From WVYX01 sp039586815 (GTDB taxonomy: Bacteria > Gemmatimonadota > Gemmatimonadetes > Gemmatimonadales > GWC2-71-9): a stretch of DNA of 64,000 nucleotides. Position numbers and translations under genes: made by a program. Shown here in pieces: positions 59,294-64,000 of the stretch. Position 1 is the first letter of the stretch. Each line of letters opens with the position of its first letter. The stretch lies in assembly GCA_039586815.1 (NCBI GenBank), contig JBDHJR010000002.1:1-64000 (forward strand). The letters run 5' to 3'. The notes beneath the pieces are model-generated. The model was given only the letters and a program-made list of their open reading frames with translations. It made no database searches and was not told the origin of the DNA.

Positions 59294-61807
59294 ATGGGCG
59301 TTGCGGGTGACCACGAGAAAAACCTGAAGCCGCAGCTCAGCGACAACGCGATCACGGTTCTCGAGCGTCGCTATCTGGTCAAGGACGACGAGGGCCGTCC
59401 CGTGGAGAGCGCCGACGACCTGTTCTGGCGCGTGGCCCGCACCATCGCCGAGGCCGACGCGGCCTACGGGGCCAGCCCCGGTGCCGTGGAGGCGGTGGCC
59501 GACACGTTCTACGAGCTGATGGCCACCCGCGTGTGGATGCCCAACAGTCCCACCCTCATGAACGCGGGGCGGCCCCTGGGGCAGTTGTCCGCCTGTTTCG
59601 TGCTGCCGGTGGAGGACGCGTTGTCCAACGGGGAGTCGGGCATCTACGACACCCTGCGCAACATGGCGCTGGTGCACCAGTCGGGCGGCGGGACGGGATT
59701 CGGCTTTTCGCGCATCCGGCCCAAGAACGACGTGGTGCGCTCCACGATGGGCGTGGCCTCGGGTCCGGTCTCGTTCATGTCCCTGTACGACGCCTCGACC
59801 GAGGTCGTGAAGCAGGGCGGCACGCGGCGCGGCGCCAACATGGGGATCCTGCGGGTCGATCACCCCGACATCCTCGAGTTCATCACCTGCAAGGACGACA
59901 TCACGAAGGTCACCAACTTCAACATCTCGGTGGCAGTGACCGACGAGTTCATGCGGGCGGTGGAGGACGGCGGGGAGTACGACCTGATTCACCCGCGCAG
60001 CGGCAAGGTCGTGGGCCAGCTGGACGCCCGAGAGGTGTTCGACAAGGTCGTGCACGGGGCGTGGAAGACCGGTGAGCCCGGTGTGTTCTTCGTCGACCAG
60101 GCGAACGCCTACAACCCGGTCCCGCACCTGGGGAGCTACGAGGCCACCAACCCCTGCGGCGAGCAGCCGCTGCTGCCTTACGACGTCTGCAACCTCGGCT
60201 CCATCAACGTGGGTGTGTTCGTCAAGGGCGGGGAGGTCGACTGGGATGGGCTGCGCCGCGCGGTGCACCTCTGCACGCACTTCCTCGACAACGTCATCGA
60301 CGCGAACAGATACCCCCTGCCGGAGATCACCGACCTCGCGCGCCGCATCCGCCGCGTGGGGCTCGGGGTCATGGGGTGGGCCGACTTCCTGATGCGGCTG
60401 GGTGTGCCGTACAACTCGGAAGAGGCGATCGACTGGGCGCGCCGACTGATGCACTTCGTGGACGAAGAGTCCAAGGTCGAGAGCGAGCGTCTGGCAGAGG
60501 AGCGGGGCGTGTTCCCGGAGTGGGAGGAAAGCATCTGGGGACCCGACGAGGCGTGTGCCCGCAACGCGCAGGGCAAGCGGATCCGGCCGATGCGGCGGCT
60601 GCGCAACTGCAACCTCACGACGGTGGCTCCGACCGGGACGATCTCGATCATCGCCGGCTGCTCGTCGGGGATCGAGCCGCTGTTCGCCGTTGCGTTCATG
60701 CGCAACCAGGCCGGCGTCCTCATGCCCGACGTCAACGATGACTTCGTCGCGGTAGCCAAGCGCGAAGGCTGGTACTCCGAAGAGCTGGTCAAGCGGATCG
60801 CCGAAGAGGGACACATCGACTTCCCCGAGGTGCCGGAGCAGTGGCGCCGTGTGTTCGTGACCGCGCACGACGTGACCCCGGAGTGGCACATCCGGATGCA
60901 GGGGGCGTTCCAGGAGCACACCGACAGTGCCATCAGCAAGACCTGCAACTTCCCGCAGCACGCCACCGAAGACGACGTGCGGCACATATACGAGCAGGCG
61001 TACGAGCTCGGCTGCAAGGGCGTGACGGTGTACCGCGACGGCTCGCGCGAGGGGCAGGTACTCTCCACCGGCAAGACTGCCAAGAAGGTGGAGGCGCAGG
61101 CGGACGCGGCCGATTCCGATGCGACCGCCGAGCAGACCGACGTCCTGAGGCACCAGGTGGCCGACTTGAAGTCCACCATCGCGGAGCTCGAGGCAGAGCT
61201 CGGCCTCACCCGCAAGAAGCTGCATGAGGTGGAGTCCGAGAACCTGCAGCGCCGCGCCAAGCGCTCGCGGCCCGAGCTCCTCAGGGGCACGACGCGCCGC
61301 ATCGAGACACCGCTGGGCACGCTCTACGTCACGATCACGGAGGACGACCTGGGGCAGCCCTTCGAGATGTTCATGAGCCTGGGCAAGGCGGGCGGCGCGC
61401 TCATGGCCGACGTGGAGGCCATCGGGCGGCTCATCTCCCTGGCGCTACGCTCCGGCATCCCCATCGCCGAGATCCACCGGCAGCTCCGCATGATCTCCTC
61501 GGATCGCGCGGTCGGGCTCGGGCCGAACAAGGTCCTCTCGGTACCCGACGCGGTCGGAATCGCCGTGGAGCGGTGGATGCAGGAGAAGCAGGGGCTGCAG
61601 CAGGATCTGCTGGATGCCGCCGCGAGCGCCGATGTCGTGTCGCCGGCGCGCCACACTCCGGTAGCCGGGACCGAGGGTACGATGTTCGAATTCCAGCACG
61701 TGGAGCCGGAGCAGTTCGCGGGCGCCTGCCCCGACTGCGGCTCGCAGCTCGAGTTCGCCGAGGGGTGCGTGAAGTGCCACGTATGCGGATATAGCGAGTG
61801 CGGCTGA
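59294..61807 (+). CDS. nrdJ: Adenosylcobalamin-dependent ribonucleotide reductase
   Basis: A class II reductase that makes deoxyribonucleotides using B12, with or without oxygen. The 837-residue protein has the redox Cys region QLSACFVLPVEDAL, the NPCGEQPLLPYDVCNLGSIN active-site loop with the thiyl-radical Cys, and TVAPTGTISIIAGCSSGIEP. After a coiled-coil linker near 595-650 and a TSCPD-like domain (GKAGGALMADVEAIGRL), it ends in a zinc ribbon CPDCG...CHVCGYSECG whose last Cys pair likely re-reduces the active site. No ATP cone is visible at the N-terminus. Confidence 0.96.
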   Translation: MGVAGDHEKNLKPQLSDNAITVLERRYLVKDDEGRPVESADDLFWRVARTIAEADAAYGASPGAVEAVADTFYELMATRVWMPNSPTLMNAGRPLGQLSACFVLPVEDALSNGESGIYDTLRNMALVHQSGGGTGFGFSRIRPKNDVVRSTMGVASGPVSFMSLYDASTEVVKQGGTRRGANMGILRVDHPDILEFITCKDDITKVTNFNISVAVTDEFMRAVEDGGEYDLIHPRSGKVVGQLDAREVFDKVVHGAWKTGEPGVFFVDQANAYNPVPHLGSYEATNPCGEQPLLPYDVCNLGSINVGVFVKGGEVDWDGLRRAVHLCTHFLDNVIDANRYPLPEITDLARRIRRVGLGVMGWADFLMRLGVPYNSEEAIDWARRLMHFVDEESKVESERLAEERGVFPEWEESIWGPDEACARNAQGKRIRPMRRLRNCNLTTVAPTGTISIIAGCSSGIEPLFAVAFMRNQAGVLMPDVNDDFVAVAKREGWYSEELVKRIAEEGHIDFPEVPEQWRRVFVTAHDVTPEWHIRMQGAFQEHTDSAISKTCNFPQHATEDDVRHIYEQAYELGCKGVTVYRDGSREGQVLSTGKTAKKVEAQADAADSDATAEQTDVLRHQVADLKSTIAELEAELGLTRKKLHEVESENLQRRAKRSRPELLRGTTRRIETPLGTLYVTITEDDLGQPFEMFMSLGKAGGALMADVEAIGRLISLALRSGIPIAEIHRQLRMISSDRAVGLGPNKVLSVPDAVGIAVERWMQEKQGLQQDLLDAAASADVVSPARHTPVAGTEGTMFEFQHVEPEQFAGACPDCGSQLEFAEGCVKCHVCGYSECG

Positions 61808-61835
61808 GGCGGGGCCGGGCAAGCTGCAGCCAGGA

Positions 61836-61861
61836 GGGGCGCGCCAGGGCGCGCCCCTTTT
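61836..61861 (+). terminator. Terminator of nrdJ
   Basis: A perfect 9-base-pair GC stem (61836-61844 with 61849-61857), a four-base loop CAGG and TTTT, 29 bases after the nrdJ stop. A classic Rho-independent terminator. Confidence 0.85.
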
Positions 61862-61881
61862 CGTGGGGGGGGTCCGGCTGG

Positions 61882-61887
61882 TATTTT
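61882..61887 (+). promoter_or_regulatory. -10 box before the small membrane protein gene
   Basis: TATTTT just behind the nrdJ terminator, 35 bases before the GTG at 61922. The -35 region overlaps the terminator T-tract and is weak. Confidence 0.35.
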
Positions 61888-61921
61888 GGTCGGCACGGAG
61901 ACGAGGGGAAGGTCGGATAGC

Positions 61922-62107
61922 GTGGTCAAGCGTTTCACCGAAATGGTACGGACGCTACGGCGGGAGCGCCGCGAGATGGGCTGGCGCAGGCTGCTGCGCA
62001 AACGCGGCTGGAGCCTGGTGCTGATGGTAGTGGCGTTCTACCTGATTCGGGATCTCGTGCTCTACGTGGCGATTCCGCTAGCGGTCGTAATGGGCCTATC
62101 GCGCTAG
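61922..62107 (+). CDS. Small single-span membrane protein
   Basis: A 61-residue protein of unknown function. A very basic amphipathic half (FTEMVRTLRRERREMGWRR) is followed by one hydrophobic segment (LVLMVVAFYLIRDLVLYVAI, about residues 35-58). The GTG at 61922 is chosen because the likely promoter -10 lies at 61882-61887, so a longer reading would start before the transcript. AAGG lies about nine bases upstream. It is 17 bases before the next gene and probably co-transcribed. Confidence 0.55.
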   Translation: MVKRFTEMVRTLRRERREMGWRRLLRKRGWSLVLMVVAFYLIRDLVLYVAIPLAVVMGLSR

Positions 62108-62124
62108 GGGTGGAGGTCGGAGCC

Positions 62125-62487
62125 ATGACGGCGAAGAAGTGGGCGCGGGTCAAGCAGAACGGAGCGCACGGGCTGCGCCGCGGGGCGTGGTACCCCGTGG
62201 TGAACGACAAGAAGCAGGACCTCGTGATCGTGGACGTCAACAAGAAGAACGTGCCGGTCTCCAGGGGTCTGGTCGAGCTGAGGGAGGACCCCCCGGCCCG
62301 GTGGAGCGTGGTCGCTTGGGACGCGGCCGATCGAGGATCCCGGCGGGCCAGTGAGTCCCGCTACGGCCTGATCTACGGCGTGTGCCCCGATTGCCGCTCG
62401 CGATTGACCCTCGAGGAGGGGATGGACAGCGCCACCTGCAAGGAGTGCGGGGGCGAGTTCGAGGTGGACTGGGACCAGCTGTGCTAG
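62125..62487 (+). CDS. Hypothetical protein with C-terminal zinc ribbon
   Basis: A 120-residue basic protein. The N-terminal half (KKWARVKQNGAHGLRRGAWYPV, split after the loop, then DLVIVDVNKKNVPVSRGLVE) is strand-rich and SH3-like in spacing. The C-terminal part has CPDC and CKEC knuckles 16 residues apart (SRLTLEEGMDSAT between), a probable zinc ribbon. GGAGG lies eight bases before the ATG at 62125. Nucleic-acid binding is plausible, but I do not recognise the family. A terminator follows. Confidence 0.75.
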   Translation: MTAKKWARVKQNGAHGLRRGAWYPVVNDKKQDLVIVDVNKKNVPVSRGLVELREDPPARWSVVAWDAADRGSRRASESRYGLIYGVCPDCRSRLTLEEGMDSATCKECGGEFEVDWDQLC

Positions 62488-62511
62488 AGGTGGTGCCGGC
62501 GTAGACCGCGA

Positions 62512-62550
62512 GACGGCGCCGCGGGAGAGACCCGTGGCGTCTTTTTCTTT
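62512..62550 (+). terminator. Terminator after the zinc-ribbon gene
   Basis: A stem of about 11 pairs (one G-T pair, a three-base bulge) with loop AGAGA, followed by CTTTTTCTTT. It lies between the zinc-ribbon gene and the DUF819 gene, whose start is only about 12 bases further on. Confidence 0.75.
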
Positions 62551-62562
62551 GTTGGGGGGATG

Positions 62563-63732
62563 ATGGAACCACAGCCGCTATTCGACGATCTCGTCGGCGT
62601 GATGACCGTGATCATCATGATCCCGGTCTTTTTCCTGTGGCTGGAGCGCAAGACCCGCTGGAAGGTCTTCGACTTCATGCCTGCCATCATCTGGATCTTC
62701 ATAACGCCGATCTTCCTGTCCAACCTCAACGTCATCCCGCGCTCCAGCGAGATATACACGACGTTCCGCTCCTTCGCGGTGCCGCTGTTCATCGTGCTCA
62801 TGCTGCTGGACATCAACATCCGCCAGGCCATGCGCGTGGCGTGGCGCGGCGCGGCAGTGATGGTGTTGGGAGCGTTCGGAATTGTGATCGGCGCGGTGAT
62901 CTCGTTCTTCATGTTCCGCAGCGGGCTCCCGGAGGGCACCTGGATGGGCTACGGCGCCCTGGCGGGGAGTTGGATCGGCGGCACCGGAAACCTGGCCGCG
63001 GTAGCCGACTCACTCAACACGCCGGGCGAGATGGTCGGCATGGTAGTGCTGGTGGACAACCTGGTCTACATCTTCTACTTCCCCCTGATTCTCTCCTGCA
63101 AGCGGTGGGCCAAGCAGTTCAATCGGTTCAGCAGGGTGCCCCCGGAGGCGGAAGCGCACTTCACCGATGCGGCCCAGCAGGTCGAGAAGAAGAGTCACGA
63201 GGTGCACTTCCGCGACGCGCTGACGCTGTTGGGGTGGGGCTTCGTGGCTCTTTCGGCTGCGACGGCACTGTCGTTCGTCATCCCGGAGGTGCCACCGGTG
63301 TTCACGCAGCGTACCTGGGCGATCCTGCTGGTGACCACTATCGGTATCGGCCTCTCCGCCACCAAGCTCAAGGAAGTGCCGGGCACCGAGCCGCTCTCGA
63401 TGACCTTCGTGTACATCTACATGACGATGATGGGTGCCCAGGCGGACCTGAGGAGCCTGGGCGGCGCGCAGTGGTTCATCATCGCCGGCTTCATCTGTAT
63501 CACCGTCCATCTGCTGTTCATCGTGGCCGGCGCGCGCCTGTTCCGCATCGACGTGAGCATGGCGGCCGTCTCGAGCGTGGCGGCCGTAGGCGGTGCGGCC
63601 TCGGCACCGGTGGCCGCTGGGTTCCACCGTGAAGAGCTGGTGCCGGTGTCCATCATGCTGGCGCTGATCGGGTATGCGCTGGGGAACTACCTGGGGGTGG
63701 CCACGGCGTATCTGTGTCAGCTCTTGGTGTGA
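62563..63732 (+). CDS. DUF819-family membrane protein
   Basis: A 389-residue inner-membrane protein with about ten hydrophobic segments. Family-like features are AIIWIFITPIFLSNL near the N-terminus, the GSWIGGTGNLAAVADSL loop, and a repeat-like second half with SSVAAVGGAASAPVAAGFH. DUF819 proteins are thought to be transporters; the substrate is unknown. The ATG at 62563 is preferred to one three bases earlier because a G-rich sequence then has some spacing. It follows a terminator closely, so its promoter is unclear. A strong terminator follows. Confidence 0.85.
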   Translation: MEPQPLFDDLVGVMTVIIMIPVFFLWLERKTRWKVFDFMPAIIWIFITPIFLSNLNVIPRSSEIYTTFRSFAVPLFIVLMLLDINIRQAMRVAWRGAAVMVLGAFGIVIGAVISFFMFRSGLPEGTWMGYGALAGSWIGGTGNLAAVADSLNTPGEMVGMVVLVDNLVYIFYFPLILSCKRWAKQFNRFSRVPPEAEAHFTDAAQQVEKKSHEVHFRDALTLLGWGFVALSAATALSFVIPEVPPVFTQRTWAILLVTTIGIGLSATKLKEVPGTEPLSMTFVYIYMTMMGAQADLRSLGGAQWFIIAGFICITVHLLFIVAGARLFRIDVSMAAVSSVAAVGGAASAPVAAGFHREELVPVSIMLALIGYALGNYLGVATAYLCQLLV

Positions 63733-63759
63733 AGCCCAAGCAACGGCGACGCTGAAGAC

Positions 63760-63792
63760 GGCGCCCCGGGGACGGTCCCTCGGGGCGCCTTT
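63760..63792 (+). terminator. Terminator after the DUF819 gene
   Basis: A perfect 9-base-pair outer stem (63760-63768 with 63781-63789), an inner GGGA/TCCC stem and a TTTCGTCT tail. It lies 27 bases after the stop and just before the ispG promoter. Confidence 0.8.
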
Positions 63793-63796
63793 CGTC

Positions 63797-63802
63797 TATA
63801 TT
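63797..63802 (+). promoter_or_regulatory. -10 box of ispG (putative)
   Basis: TATATT only eight bases before the ispG ATG; transcription would start at about 63809, giving a leaderless mRNA. The -35 position falls in the terminator stem and is poor. Confidence 0.45.
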
Positions 63803-63809
63803 TCGGCCC

Positions 63810-64000
63810 ATGCCTCCCCTCACCCGCCGCACGACGGTCACCAGCTGGATCGGTGACGTACCGGTAGGTTCGTGCCACCCGATCGTCGTCCAGTCGATGA
63901 CCAACACCGACACGGCCGACGTGGACGCGACCGTGCAACAGGTAGCGGCGTTGGCCCTGGCCGGCAGCGAGCTGGTGCGCGTCACGGTGAACAACGAGCC
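63810..64000 (+). CDS. ispG: 4-hydroxy-3-methylbut-2-enyl diphosphate synthase, N-terminal part (partial)
   Basis: The first 63 codons of IspG (GcpE), an iron-sulfur enzyme of the non-mevalonate isoprenoid route; the rest lies outside the window. The signatures are the opening TRRTTVTSWIGDVPVG, PIVVQSMTNTDTADVDATV and AGSELVRVTV, in the order expected for the TIM-barrel start. The ATG at 63810 matches the family start. There is no ribosome-binding site, in keeping with a leaderless transcript. The iron-sulfur Cys are not reached. Confidence 0.93.
   Translation, partial: MPPLTRRTTVTSWIGDVPVGSCHPIVVQSMTNTDTADVDATVQQVAALALAGSELVRVTVNNE

Noticed and set aside
59273..61225. A 650-codon open frame on the minus strand
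   Set aside because: It is antisense to nrdJ, which is clearly the coding strand; composition is typical of a shadow frame.

Overview
The window is GC-rich bacterial chromosome, densely coded, with many 1-, 4- and 8-base gene overlaps. It contains no phage genes, insertion sequences, CRISPR array, tRNA or rRNA that I can recognise. A diderm, non-proteobacterial host is indicated by outer-membrane barrel proteins, a B12-dependent (class II) ribonucleotide reductase, many eukaryotic-type Ser/Thr kinase and FHA proteins, pyruvoyl arginine decarboxylase and TolB-type propeller proteins. Gemmatimonadota is my best guess; this is an inference from gene content and was not tested by any search.

Region 1 (1-12192) is a classic ribosomal superoperon: the tuf tail, then rpsJ-rplCDWB-rpsS-rplV-rpsC-rplP-rpmC-rpsQ-rplNXE-rpsN-rpsH-rplFR-rpsE-rpmD-rplO-secY-adk-map. 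It stops after map; infA, rpmJ, rpsM, rpsK, rpsD, rpoA and rplQ are not here. Three of its proteins (L4, L5, L30) carry extra lysine/alanine-rich tails.

Region 2 (12206-20159): an inositol-monophosphatase-type gene faces the superoperon. A coupled string follows: trpS, mgtC-like, a 2-hydroxyacid dehydrogenase, a lone pilT-type ATPase, a DapA-family lyase, a membrane M28-type peptidase, and then purA with its own promoter. Region 3 (20160-20783) is non-coding, with a long inverted repeat and a leftward terminator. Region 4 (20784-31519) holds a one-piece Wzz/BY-kinase exopolysaccharide regulator, glycerate kinase, glyQS, a metallopeptidase, a sodium symporter, a second zincin, a degenerate receiver protein, a small unknown protein, a ubiquitin-like small protein, and a porin remnant.

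Region 5 (31707-46470) is metabolic: cardiolipin synthase, ALDH7-type dehydrogenase, a methyltransferase-like gene, priA, a polyamine pair (pyruvoyl arginine decarboxylase plus agmatinase), ccdA, class I aldolase, gamma-glutamyltransferase, and the murQ-anmK muropeptide-recycling pair.

Region 6 (46460-59149) is the most striking part. A leftward operon encodes a double-FHA zinc-ribbon protein, a membrane Ser/Thr kinase, a membrane-anchored PP2C phosphatase, and an FHA-transmembrane-trypsin-like protease. Beside it, in the opposite direction, lie an envelope amidase, a metalloprotease-propeller-barrel fusion, and a second Ser/Thr kinase with PEGA and TonB-C-like parts. This reads as a phosphorylation-controlled cell-envelope module. 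Region 7 (59294-64000) has nrdJ, two small genes, a DUF819-type membrane protein and the start of ispG. Several promoters share a TTGnnn-N17-TAnnTT pattern, and trpS and ispG look nearly leaderless.
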